Assembly (NCBI RefSeq): GCF_051013375.1
Contig: NZ_CP142125.1
DNA length: 64,000 bases
Reading direction: 5' to 3' (one strand)
Origin: Kordia algicida
GTDB taxonomy: Bacteria > Bacteroidota > Bacteroidia > Flavobacteriales > Flavobacteriaceae
The notes below the pieces were generated by a model. The model saw nothing but the letters and a program-made list of their open reading frames with translations, did no database searches and had not been told where the DNA came from. Below, piece after piece: positions 41,917 to 49,854 of this stretch. A program made the position numbers and the translations under genes. Positions within the stretch are counted from its first letter, which is position 1. The number at the start of each line of letters is the position of its first letter.

Positions 41917-42276
41917 TTAGGAAGTTTCTGTGTCATCTGTATTTTCATCTGTCTTTGTGACCAAGCCAATAGCGGTATTTATAACCGTATCGAGAATGCT
42001 GTTTTTTAAGTGACCGAGTTTTATTTTAGAAACGCCCGCAGCGTATAATCCTTTTAAAACTACCAAGTCTTTTTGGCTTTCTACTAACCATTTGTAGTCT
42101 TGTGGCGTTAGGTTTCCTTCTGCTAATAAAGTTGTCCAGCGTTCTAATTTCGCTTTGGAAGCTTCTAGAAAGTCTTGTACATCTTTTTTTGATTCAGTTT
42201 TTAAGTCGTCAAACTTTGCACCCATTAGTTCTAATAGGTTTCCTTTTATTTCTTTTAGTACGTTTTTGAAATCCAT
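41917..42276 (-). CDS. Hypothetical protein in amidase cluster, 119 residues
   Basis: No family recognised. A mostly helical protein rich in Lys, Asp and Glu (VLKEIKGNLLELMGAKFDDLKTESKKDVQDFLEASKAKLERW). It has a C-terminal stretch ILDTVINTAIGLVTK that could be amphipathic or membrane-associated, and an acidic tail. It lies 20 bases downstream of the lipoprotein gene on the same strand. Its grouping with a lipoprotein and a peptidoglycan amidase suggests a cell-envelope or lysis role, which is only an inference. Confidence 0.55.
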   Translation of the reverse strand: MDFKNVLKEIKGNLLELMGAKFDDLKTESKKDVQDFLEASKAKLERWTTLLAEGNLTPQDYKWLVESQKDLVVLKGLYAAGVSKIKLGHLKNSILDTVINTAIGLVTKTDENTDDTETS

Positions 42277-42296
42277 TTTTGTGTGTTGTTATGTCG

Positions 42297-42761
42297 TTAT
42301 TGTAAACCTAAAAGTCCTTGTAGTCGTTTTTCTGCGGCAGGATCTTTTTTTCCTTCGTATTGTAAGATCAAATCGAGTGCTTCTACTACCTGTCCTTTTG
42401 CTTCGTTGATAAAGAATGATGATAGTTTTCCTTCTTCTTTCCAACGTTTTAAGAATCCTGCGATGAATTTTTTATCAGGATTTGCCATCATTTTCCACAT
42501 GGCATAACTGATTTGATTGTTGGGTCTATTTTTTTGGTATTCGAGCATTTTTGCTAGTTCGCCTTCAAGGTGTTCAATGGCTTCTGTTTGCGAAACGTAT
42601 TGCATGGTTGCTTTATCCATGAGTCGCGTGGCATCTACTTTGAGTTCTGTTCCTTTTTGATAGGAATATTGGTCAAAAACTGGTGCGCGTAATGAGGTAC
42701 ATGAAGAAACCAATAGAAGTGCTACAACACTTAGGTATACTGCATAAAAACGTGTTTTCAT
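42297..42761 (-). CDS. Small lipoprotein in amidase cluster, 154 residues
   Basis: A type II signal peptide ends at LLVSSC (Cys about 21). The mature part is helical and charged (ATMQYVSQTEAIEHLEGELAKMLEYQKNRPNN, KWKEEGKLSSFF-like middle, VVEALDLILQYEGKKDPAAEKRLQGLLGLQ). I recognise no family. It lies 17 bases after the amidase gene on the same strand, so the three genes form an operon. The anchoring lipid and helical mature part resemble outer-membrane-attached spanin-like proteins in layout only. Confidence 0.55.
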   Translation of the reverse strand: MKTRFYAVYLSVVALLLVSSCTSLRAPVFDQYSYQKGTELKVDATRLMDKATMQYVSQTEAIEHLEGELAKMLEYQKNRPNNQISYAMWKMMANPDKKFIAGFLKRWKEEGKLSSFFINEAKGQVVEALDLILQYEGKKDPAAEKRLQGLLGLQ

Positions 42762-42778
42762 AGTTGTTTTTGTTATGA

Positions 42779-43375
42779 TTAAAATAATTCTTGTTTTACT
42801 CTTTTAATGGCATCTACATGATAGCGAATGACTTTTAATCGTCCTTCACGCGTCATTAAGATAGATTTACATTCTTCTTCATTGTCCATAAAGAAGTTTT
42901 CTGTTAAGATGGCTGGCATTCGTGTATGTTTTAACACGTAGAAGTTTTTTTCTTTGTCTAAATCGCCATCCGAGAAATCGGTACGCAATCGACGATTTGG
43001 AAATTCTCTTTTGAATTCTTCTCCAAATACGGTAGCAATTCGGTCACTTTTGGTGTTACGCATAGAAGTAAATATTTCGCTTCCATGTCCGCCACCAGCA
43101 TTGGAATGTACGCTGAGATAGAAACAGTTTCGCGAGCCGTATTTGTTGGCTCTACGCACGCGTGTTTGAAGTGTGACATCTCTGTATTCTGCGGCAATGT
43201 TATCGTACGGAATACGAAGTTTTGTGAGTTCTTCAATGATTCCGTTTACGATAGCTCTGTTGAATTCGCCTTCAAATAGTTGCGAACCATCATTCCAAAT
43301 TGGAGAACGTTTTCCGGGTGTTTGATAGGTTCCATTGATGATTCCGCCGTGTCTATTGTCTAGTAATACGATCAT
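42779..43375 (-). CDS. N-acetylmuramoyl-L-alanine amidase
   Basis: Zinc amidase of the amidase_3 type that cuts the bond between muramic acid and the stem peptide. 198 residues, shorter than exported amidases and without a signal peptide. The zinc and active-site features are LLDNRHGGIING (residues 4-15, first His), LFEGEFNRAIVNGI (Glu), YLSVHSNAGGGHGSEIF (about 88-104, second His) and AILTENFFMDNEEE (about 164, catalytic Glu). The lack of a signal peptide means it would need a holin, cell lysis or another exporter to reach the wall, as for phage endolysins. It heads a three-gene operon with a lipoprotein and a helical protein. Confidence 0.85.
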   Translation of the reverse strand: MIVLLDNRHGGIINGTYQTPGKRSPIWNDGSQLFEGEFNRAIVNGIIEELTKLRIPYDNIAAEYRDVTLQTRVRRANKYGSRNCFYLSVHSNAGGGHGSEIFTSMRNTKSDRIATVFGEEFKREFPNRRLRTDFSDGDLDKEKNFYVLKHTRMPAILTENFFMDNEEECKSILMTREGRLKVIRYHVDAIKRVKQELF

Positions 43376-43722
43376 AATATATGTCTGTGTTTAAACAAAA
43401 AATCCTTTCGTTTCTACTTCAAAAAGCAATTAAAATTTACTGATGAAGTTTCTATAAAAGGGGAATTCTTAAAGGTATGGAATATTTGAGAACCACAAAA
43501 AGGGGAAAATCACCTTTTTTTGTAGTTGCAGGTTAACTATTTATGAATGTATGGTAGAAGTTATTAGAATTTGAATACCTACCTTATATATATGTATTTT
43601 AAGAATAGTATTGTTTGCATATAACAGAAGCTATCTGTTTCTGAATATTCCTAAGAAACAGATAGCTTCAATAGTATTTGTGCTAAAAGGTCTTTTGAAA
43701 GTTTAAAAAACCTTTTTATTAT
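43376..43722. other. Intergenic region upstream of the amidase operon
   Basis: 347 bases. It holds a weak hairpin AAAAAGG / CCTTTTT (43496-43520) and the long 16-bp hairpin at 43627-43669. No ORF was found. Confidence 0.45.
43627..43669 (-). terminator. 16-bp perfect hairpin after precursor P4
   Basis: GAAGCTATCTGTTTCT / AGAAACAGATAGCTTC (43627-43642 and 43654-43669) with an 11-nt loop. It lies 53 bases downstream of the P4 stop. The T-tract is poor on both strands, so it may be an attenuator or mRNA-stabilising hairpin instead. Confidence 0.5.
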
Positions 43723-43941
43723 TTAACAATCTTCAGTATAATCAGCTACGCATATCATCCAATTATATGTTTTATTTGGACAATCACAACTGTCGACACA
43801 ACTACCTCCTAGTCCTTCTGATACAGCTGGAGTTATAGTAACTATTGTTGTCGTAATTTTGGCTCCTCCTGTTACTTCGTTTAATTTACTAATCGTTTCT
43901 TTTTGAAAACTCAGTTTTTCAATACTTCTTTTTTTCTTCAT
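43723..43941 (-). CDS. GG-leader peptide precursor (lanthipeptide-like), P4
   Basis: 72 residues. The leader MKKKRSIEKLSFQKETISKL with double glycine at residues 25-26 (VTGG) is nearly the same as that of P5. The core has a Thr/Ile-rich part (AKITTTIVTITPAVSEGLGG), then five cysteines (SCVDSCDC, WMICVADYTEDC). The second GG could be another processing site. A dehydratase/cyclase or a radical SAM enzyme would have to act in trans. The bases before the ATG resemble those before P5, so the two are duplicates. Confidence 0.7.
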   Translation of the reverse strand: MKKKRSIEKLSFQKETISKLNEVTGGAKITTTIVTITPAVSEGLGGSCVDSCDCPNKTYNWMICVADYTEDC

Positions 43942-44360
43942 AATAAATGTTTTAATGTTAGATAAAACTCATAGGTATTCTGAAAAGAATGATAAAATTT
44001 CGATACGCAATGAATGCGTCAAATATATCTACATAAAAAACTCAAACGCACTATTCATAAAGCTTTGTGATAGATTACCACTGAAATAGTGATGAATTAA
44101 AAGTAAGATGTGATAAAATAAGACTTTTTTGGGATGATTTTTTAACAACTACACCTATACATTTATATCCCAAAATATACTTATATGGACTAGGCATTGA
44201 AGTAATAAATCTTTCCTTTACGACATGATAAAATTCTTATTTGTAAAACTGTCGCCGAGATAGTATAAAGAAATGAAGCTATTCGTCTTTAAAAAGAAAA
44301 ATAGCTTCATTTTTATACATCACGATATATCCGTAAAATTTTTCACAGCTTCTTTATATC
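43942..44360. other. Intergenic region between precursors P4 and P5
   Basis: 419 bases, AT-rich. It contains the P5 downstream hairpin (44271-44314). No further precursor or ORF was found on either strand. Confidence 0.45.
44271..44314 (-). terminator. Hairpin downstream of precursor P5
   Basis: AAATGAAGCTAT / ATAGCTTCATTT stem with an 18-nt loop. The minus-strand tail is TTCTTTATA. It is a moderate terminator candidate, 46 bases past the P5 stop. Confidence 0.55.
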
Positions 44361-44543
44361 TCATGGATCACCATGAGTAAACGAATGGTCAATTTTGTCT
44401 CGATTACAATCCCAAATAATTGTATAAATCACTATTAGCCCTTCTGTTACCGTAGTTGTTACAGCTCCTCCTTTAATTGTGTTTAAATTACTAATTGTTT
44501 CTTTGTGAACTTTTAGTTTTTGAATACTTCTTTTTTTCTTCAT
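44361..44543 (-). CDS. GG-leader peptide precursor (lanthipeptide-like), P5
   Basis: 60 residues from the ATG at 44543. The longer frame to 44636 adds a hydrophobic stretch and is rejected because the MKKKRS start lines up with P4. The leader MKKKRSIQKLKVHKETISNL is followed by double glycine at residues 25-26 (IKGG). The core AVTTTVTEGLIVIYTIIWDC has several Thr but only one Cys, so lanthionine rings would be limited to one. It may be a decayed paralogue of P4 or a substrate for another modification. Confidence 0.65.
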   Translation of the reverse strand: MKKKRSIQKLKVHKETISNLNTIKGGAVTTTVTEGLIVIYTIIWDCNRDKIDHSFTHGDP

Positions 44544-44670
44544 AATAAATATTTTGATATTTAGGTAACAAACATATAGTGCTGTGAGAAAAGAAAAAAG
44601 AATTGTTAGTGACGTTTTATAAAGTGTCAACAGCAATTAACATCATGTATTAGTAGAAGAAAAATGGTAA

Positions 44671-44919
44671 TTACTGTTTTTGAAAATGTCGCTGAATATT
44701 CCGAATCATCGGTTCTAAACCATTGATTTTGATATCAAGCATTTGTTCCATTTGTTTGCCGAGTTTTCCTTTGGGAAATCCTTTTTGTCGGTACCAAATC
44801 AAATAGCGTTCAGGTAAGTTAACCAAGTAGCTACCTTCGTATTTTCCGAAAGGCATTTTGGCGTGTGCCAATTCTATGAGAAGTTTTTGTTGCGCTTCTT
44901 TGTTGGGGAAATCAGTCAT
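44671..44919 (-). CDS. DUF3820 family protein
   Basis: 82 residues from the ATG at 44919 (MTDFPNKEAQ). A longer frame to 44970 would overlap the upstream gene more and lacks family support. The motif MPFGKYEGSYLVNLPERYLIWYRQKGFP is the DUF3820 signature. Related proteins are small, cytoplasmic and of unknown biochemical role. It overlaps the DUF922 gene by 8 bases and closes the guaA operon. Confidence 0.75.
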   Translation of the reverse strand: MTDFPNKEAQQKLLIELAHAKMPFGKYEGSYLVNLPERYLIWYRQKGFPKGKLGKQMEQMLDIKINGLEPMIRNIQRHFQKQ

Positions 44920-45463
44920 TTTGTTTGGTAGGTTGTTTGTATTGACTGTATTTTTTGAGTTCTGATGCAATAAATTTTTGCCATTTTATTTGTCCTTCGT
45001 AATCGCGAGAATAATCAGAACCGTTATCATAAGCATTTTGCATTTCTTGAAGCTCTTTGTTTACCTGATCGTATATTTTGGAAAGCTCTTGCTGAATGTT
45101 TTTGGTAGATTTGACATTCTTGAAACGCTTACGAAGTTTGCGTGCGTGTAATTCTGTAATATCAAAATGCAACTGTTCGTGTCCTAAAACGGTATCATTT
45201 ACACGATCTCTTAAATACCAAGATTGATTTGGATAGAATTGCGCTATAACGTTGGTTGAATATTCTATTTTATCACTATTAGAATAGGTTTTTGAGCGAA
45301 AACCATATGTAATTCCTGAAGCTGTAATAGCAACCGCATCCGAGTCGTAATCAGGCTCATCTTTGAAGTTTCCCCAATGAAGTTTTTGCGTTTTTTCCCA
45401 TGTAATGGTTTCTTCTTCTTGAACGAGCAAGAAAATACAGAGTATGCCTAAAATTTTATACAT
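44912..45463 (-). CDS. DUF922 family putative metal-dependent protein
   Basis: 183 residues with a short hydrophobic N-terminus (residues 3-14) that is probably a signal or anchor. The segment VLGHEQLHFDITELHARKLRKRF (about 92-114) has the HExxH-type His/Glu pattern of DUF922, which is thought to be a predicted zinc protease. The first half is beta-rich (TQKLHWGNFKDEPDYDSDAVAITASGI). A long helix with coiled-coil character follows (IQQELSKIYDQVNKELQEMQNAY). Its start codon directly follows the OsmC stop. The function has not been demonstrated. Confidence 0.75.
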   Translation of the reverse strand: MYKILGILCIFLLVQEEETITWEKTQKLHWGNFKDEPDYDSDAVAITASGITYGFRSKTYSNSDKIEYSTNVIAQFYPNQSWYLRDRVNDTVLGHEQLHFDITELHARKLRKRFKNVKSTKNIQQELSKIYDQVNKELQEMQNAYDNGSDYSRDYEGQIKWQKFIASELKKYSQYKQPTKQND

Positions 45464-45865
45464 TTATTTCCAATGAAATTCAACAATCTTTTCAATATCT
45501 GGATGAAGACTGTAATGTACAGGACACGTGTTTGCGGTGTTTTCTAGTATTTTTTTGGTTTTATCATCTGCTTCAAAAGGCAAATGAATTTGCACTTCTA
45601 TTCTTGAGATTCTTCTCGGGTTTGAAGCCATGGTTTTGGTCACTTCGGCAGTCGTATTTTCCATATTTACACCGAGTTGATTGGCTTTGATTCCCATTAC
45701 CGTTAACATACAACTTGCGAGTCCTGTCGCAACAGTATCTGTAGGAGAAAACGCTTCTCCTTTACCATTATTGTCTGTTGGCGCATCTGTAATGAATTCA
45801 TTTCCAGATTTTATATGTTGAGAAACGGTTCTGAGGCTTCCTGTGTAGGTTACTTTTGAAGTCAT
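45464..45865 (-). CDS. OsmC family peroxiredoxin-like protein
   Basis: 133 residues, normal length. It reduces organic hydroperoxides through two conserved cysteines, here Cys52 (GLASCMLTVMG) and Cys114 (NTCPVHYSLHP). The fold is the OsmC/Ohr swapped dimer, with Glu/Arg residues near the active site (RRISRIEVQIHLP). The gene lies 4 bases after the LysM protein gene and is followed directly by the DUF922 gene. It is part of the guaA operon rather than a stress regulon, as far as the sequence shows. Confidence 0.88.
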   Translation of the reverse strand: MTSKVTYTGSLRTVSQHIKSGNEFITDAPTDNNGKGEAFSPTDTVATGLASCMLTVMGIKANQLGVNMENTTAEVTKTMASNPRRISRIEVQIHLPFEADDKTKKILENTANTCPVHYSLHPDIEKIVEFHWK

Positions 45866-45869
45866 ATGT

Positions 45870-47813
45870 TTAGTTTTGTGGTATTTTTACTTCTACGAGT
45901 TCCAATCCTTCATATTTTACGATGTATACTCCTTTGTTGTAAAATCCGCCAAAGATTTTTTTATCGTAATCAAATTTATTTTCTACATAACTCGTTTCTG
46001 CACCTGTGCGCACACTTTTCGCCAAGTTTTGGTCATATGCAAGACGTAATAATACATCAAATGTAATATCAAAACCTCTGACAGCAATGGTACTTGGAGT
46101 AATACCATAAGTACGCTTGTATTGTTTAACAAATTTGTTGCTAAACGACGTTGGTTTGTCTATAGATGGATAGTGAAAATTCAGATTTGCCAAGTGACTG
46201 TTGTATACATTGTCACTGTTGTCGTAATTTTTGTTTCTGTTGGTTGTAAGCAGCACAATTTTACGTTTTTCGCTAGTCGTATATGAGTTTAGCACTGATG
46301 TGGCATTTGCGATGAGCGATAGGTCATCTGATTCAAGAATAACCCAATTTTCAACATCAGCTTTGAGTAAAGGTAAAATTTTTGTGGGTTGAATGTAATT
46401 TCCATCTTCAGGATCAAATACGGTAGCATTTGGCAATGCTGAACGCAATCTGTTTTTAATAGCTGATTTATTTTTTCCCGCAATGATGATAACGTTTTTA
46501 TCTTGTCCGTTTTGTTTGATAAAATCTAGCATTTTTTCTTCCAATAACCTTTTATCAGGCACACTTTGATAAACATTTCTATGTTTTACTTCGATGCTTG
46601 ATAGTGGAGAGATTACTGGAATTCCGTCTGATTTTAATTCAGAAGCCACAACTTCTACGTTTGAATCTAAGATTGGACCAATTACCGCATGTACGTCTGA
46701 AAAGTCATAGCTTTCTACCGCTTTTCGAGTTCCACTTTTATTTCCTTGATTGTCAATAATTTTCACATTAACAGATAAACCTAAGTTTTTGATAGAATCT
46801 AAGGCAATTAAAGTTCCTGTGTAAAATTCTGTTGCATAATTTAACAAGCGATCATTTTTGAGTTTGTCTTTTGTTTGCGACACAGAATCCATGTTCATTT
46901 CGTTCAGTTTAAACGGTAACATGATAACGATGTTGGAAACATTTTCAGTGTCTACATGCTCAATGAAATTGAATTTATCTACGACAACAGCACCGACTAC
47001 TTCCAAATCTTCTGATTTTTTCACAGGTAATTTTAACACCATTCCTGCTTTTAGTCCATCTTTTAACGCTGGATTTAGACGTATCAATTCATCTTCAGAA
47101 ACACCTAGTTTTCGCGTAAGCGTGTACATTGTTTGCTTTGGTTTTACATCATAAAACACATAGTTCGCTGCACTAGCAACTTTTGGCTTTTCTTTGCGAA
47201 TTGGTAATTTTATTTCTTGTCCAATTTTTAATCCTTCTTTTATTTCTGGATTGATGTCTTCGAGTTCTTCAATGGTAAGTCCGTAACTGTGCGCAATTCC
47301 CCATTTTGTTTCTTTTGCTTTAACAGTGTATTTTTCAAAAGAAACTTCTTCGTCAGTATCATCCTTATCTTCATCATCATTTGTTGAGGAATTGTCTACG
47401 ACTTCGTTCGCTTCTTTCTTTTTATACTTCGGAATGGCAATACGATCGCCTTTTTTAAGACCTTCTTTTGCAACCTTTTCATTAAATTTTAAGATATCAT
47501 CAACAGTAACACCGTATTTTTTGGAAATGCTATAAAGCGTTTCCTTTCTACGTACTTTATGATTGGTAAAGGTTACATCTACATCTTTGGAAACTTTTAT
47601 CGATTTTGAAGGAATGACTAATACATTATTTCTTCGAACGCCACGTCGTGCTTCAGGGTTTAGTCTGATAATATCATCAGCCGTAATATTGTATTGTGCT
47701 GCAATACTTTCTACCGTTTCGCCTCTAGATACTTTATGACTTTTATATTGTTGTGCAGTGGCAGAACAACTTGTCAATAATATCATTAAAAAAAATCCTA
47801 AAAGCTTCTTCAT
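45870..47813 (-). CDS. LysM-repeat lipoprotein with periplasmic-binding-protein domain
   Basis: 647 residues. A type II signal peptide ends at a lipobox (LLTSC, Cys about 16). Four LysM repeats bind peptidoglycan (about residues 22-70, 80-128, 160-208 and 217-265), each with a YSIS/IAAQYN-like turn and an LxxGxxLxIP end. The C-terminal half (about 285-640) has a type I periplasmic-binding fold (VIMLPFKLNE, VHAVIGPILDSNVEVVASELKSDGIPVISPLSS), like LpoA or ABC-transporter substrate proteins. Such proteins are common in Flavobacteriaceae and may link the cell wall to outer-membrane lipoproteins. It starts 19 bases after guaA. Confidence 0.85.
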   Translation of the reverse strand: MKKLLGFFLMILLTSCSATAQQYKSHKVSRGETVESIAAQYNITADDIIRLNPEARRGVRRNNVLVIPSKSIKVSKDVDVTFTNHKVRRKETLYSISKKYGVTVDDILKFNEKVAKEGLKKGDRIAIPKYKKKEANEVVDNSSTNDDEDKDDTDEEVSFEKYTVKAKETKWGIAHSYGLTIEELEDINPEIKEGLKIGQEIKLPIRKEKPKVASAANYVFYDVKPKQTMYTLTRKLGVSEDELIRLNPALKDGLKAGMVLKLPVKKSEDLEVVGAVVVDKFNFIEHVDTENVSNIVIMLPFKLNEMNMDSVSQTKDKLKNDRLLNYATEFYTGTLIALDSIKNLGLSVNVKIIDNQGNKSGTRKAVESYDFSDVHAVIGPILDSNVEVVASELKSDGIPVISPLSSIEVKHRNVYQSVPDKRLLEEKMLDFIKQNGQDKNVIIIAGKNKSAIKNRLRSALPNATVFDPEDGNYIQPTKILPLLKADVENWVILESDDLSLIANATSVLNSYTTSEKRKIVLLTTNRNKNYDNSDNVYNSHLANLNFHYPSIDKPTSFSNKFVKQYKRTYGITPSTIAVRGFDITFDVLLRLAYDQNLAKSVRTGAETSYVENKFDYDKKIFGGFYNKGVYIVKYEGLELVEVKIPQN

Positions 47814-47832
47814 TCTTTACGTTGTTAATTAA

Positions 47833-49368
47833 TTATTCCCATTCAATGGTAGCTGGCGGTTTTGAACTGATGTCATATACTACTCTATTAACGCCTTTAA
47901 CTTTATTTATTATATCATTTGATACTTTTTGCAAAAATTTATAAGGTAAATCTACCCAATCTGCCGTCATTCCATCGGTGCTTTCTACAGCTCGTAAGGC
48001 AACTACTTTTTCGTAGGTTCGCTCATCTCCCATGACTCCTACTGAGTTTACAGGCAATAATATTGCACCTGCTTGCCAAACTTTATCGTATAAATCCCAT
48101 TCACGCAATCCGTTGATAAAAACGGCATCAACTTCTTGTAAGATACGAACTTTTTCAGCAGTAATATCTCCCAATATTCTAATTGCCAATCCTGGACCCG
48201 GAAATGGATGACGTCCTAGTAACTGTTTGTCCATTCCCATAGAAGCGCCAACTCTGCGAACTTCATCTTTAAACAATGCTTTTAAAGGTTCTACGATTTT
48301 TAATTTCATAAAATCTGGCAAACCGCCAACATTATGGTGACTTTTTATCGTAGCACTTGGTCCGCCCGTAGCACTGACACTTTCTATCACGTCAGGATAA
48401 ATAGTTCCTTGCGCCAACCAAGTTACATCTTTAATTTGTGTTGCTTCATCATCGAATACTTCAATAAAAACACGACCAATGGCTTTACGTTTTTTCTCAG
48501 GATCACTCAATCCTGCTAGCGCATCCAAAAAGCGTGCCGAAGCATCAACTCCTTTTACATTGAGTCCCATACCTTCGTATTGTTTCAATACGCTTGAAAA
48601 TTCATCTTTTCGTAACAAACCATTGTTTACAAAGATGCAATATAAGTTTTCGCCAATGGCTTTGTGTAATAACATTGCTGCGACACTTGAGTCCACTCCG
48701 CCAGATAAACCTAAGACTACTTTGTCATTTCCAAGTTGTGCTTTTAAGGCTTCTACCGTTTCTTCTACAAAAGCATTTGGTGTCCAATCTGGATTTACCT
48801 CAGCAATGTTTACCAAGAAATTTTCAAGCAATTGTTTTCCATCTGTTGAATGATATACTTCTGGATGAAATTGAATAGCAAACGTTGTTTCTCCTTCAAT
48901 TTTATACGCTGCATTTTGCACATCGTGCGTACTTGCCAATAGTTTTCCGTTGGTTGGTAAACTTTTAATGGTATCACTGTGACTCATCCATACTTGACTT
49001 CCTGAAGAAATTCCCGCTAAAAATGGTTCATTTTCTTGTACAAAACTCAGGTTGGCACGTCCGTATTCACGTGTGTTTGATTCGGCAACTTCACCACCTG
49101 AAAAGTGTGCTAAGTATTGCGCGCCGTAACAAACTGCAAGCATTGGTTTTTCGCCTCGAATGCCTTTTAAATCTGGATGAAAAGCATCATCAGACCTTAC
49201 AGACATTGGACTTCCTGAAAGAATAACCGCTTTGTAATCGTCTACGTTAGTTGGAATTTTGTTGAATGGATGAATTTCGGAATAGATGTTCAGTTCTCGA
49301 ACTCTGCGCGCAATAAGTTGTGTGTATTGCGATCCGAAGTCTAATATTAATACCTTGTCGTGTTGCAT
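47833..49368 (-). CDS. guaA: GMP synthase (glutamine-hydrolysing)
   Basis: Makes GMP from XMP, glutamine and ATP. 511 residues from ATG 49368; the in-frame TTG at 49374 is rejected. The class I GATase domain has SGSPMSVRSD, the catalytic Cys in LAVCYGAQYLAHF (near residue 80) and FHPEVYHS. The ATP-PPase domain has the P-loop LSGGVDSSVAAMLL (about 222). The dimerisation domain ends PPATIEWE, the typical C-terminus. A TACTTTTG box lies 4-11 bases upstream of the ATG, so the mRNA could be almost leaderless. The LysM, OsmC, DUF922 and DUF3820 genes follow closely as an operon. Confidence 0.96.
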   Translation of the reverse strand: MQHDKVLILDFGSQYTQLIARRVRELNIYSEIHPFNKIPTNVDDYKAVILSGSPMSVRSDDAFHPDLKGIRGEKPMLAVCYGAQYLAHFSGGEVAESNTREYGRANLSFVQENEPFLAGISSGSQVWMSHSDTIKSLPTNGKLLASTHDVQNAAYKIEGETTFAIQFHPEVYHSTDGKQLLENFLVNIAEVNPDWTPNAFVEETVEALKAQLGNDKVVLGLSGGVDSSVAAMLLHKAIGENLYCIFVNNGLLRKDEFSSVLKQYEGMGLNVKGVDASARFLDALAGLSDPEKKRKAIGRVFIEVFDDEATQIKDVTWLAQGTIYPDVIESVSATGGPSATIKSHHNVGGLPDFMKLKIVEPLKALFKDEVRRVGASMGMDKQLLGRHPFPGPGLAIRILGDITAEKVRILQEVDAVFINGLREWDLYDKVWQAGAILLPVNSVGVMGDERTYEKVVALRAVESTDGMTADWVDLPYKFLQKVSNDIINKVKGVNRVVYDISSKPPATIEWE

Positions 49369-49371
49369 ACG

Positions 49372-49379
49372 CAAAAGTA
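49372..49379 (-). promoter_or_regulatory. -7 box upstream of guaA
   Basis: TACTTTTG on the minus strand ends 3 bases before the ATG. Transcription would begin at or next to the start codon. Confidence 0.35.
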
Positions 49380-49579
49380 GTATTTAGATTTTAGATTTTA
49401 ACACTTCAATTGAAGATTTTTTCACAGGATATTCACAAGGAGTCTACGCTATTTTTTATGGCTTTTTAGACTAAAATAGTAGTACTTACAATTTATAAAT
49501 ATGAAGATAGTTTACTAGGGATCGCATATTGCATTATGTATTTTTAGTAGTGATTTATTAATTCAAACTTAATATTATT

Positions 49580-49786
49580 ATGAAAAAAAAGAATGTAAAG
49601 TCATTAAGACTGAACAAAAAAGCCATTTCGTCGATAACTCAAGTGACAGTTACGGGAGGCGGAACACATTGGAATACAGGATGCTTATCTTGCGCTGATA
49701 CAACTGCAGATCCTCCTCCTAATACAATTTATTTGAGTTGTGGTACATGGTGTGGACTATGCAAAAAAATTAAGAAACCTGATTAA
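49580..49786 (+). CDS. GG-leader peptide precursor (lanthipeptide-like), P6
   Basis: 68 residues. The leader MKKKNVKSLRLNKKAISSIT matches the consensus MKKK..(K)xL.LxK..ISxL and ends in a glycine run (VTGGG, residues 26-28). The core is Cys- and Thr/Ser-rich (NTGCLSCADTTADPPPNTIYLSC, then WCGLCKK), with five cysteines in CxxC and single positions. The CxxC pairs would suit zinc binding or thioether/disulfide bonds. A strong terminator follows. It is a solo gene between divergent guaA and convergent bshC, like the other precursors. Modification enzymes are not in the window. Confidence 0.7.
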   Translation: MKKKNVKSLRLNKKAISSITQVTVTGGGTHWNTGCLSCADTTADPPPNTIYLSCGTWCGLCKKIKKPD

Positions 49787-49793
49787 TCTCATT

Positions 49794-49817
49794 AGCGAAC
49801 TTCGGTTCGCTTTTTTT
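49794..49817 (+). terminator. Intrinsic terminator after precursor P6
   Basis: AGCGAAC-TTCG-GTTCGCT hairpin with an ultra-stable UUCG loop, then seven T. It directly follows the P6 stop. Confidence 0.92.
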
Positions 49818-49854
49818 ATACACCTTATTATCTGATTACCTCTTGTTAATTAGA

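Noticed and set aside
44544..44636. 31-residue N-terminal extension of precursor P5
   Set aside because: The extension is a hydrophobic stretch not found in any other precursor, and the MKKKRS start at 44543 aligns exactly with P4.
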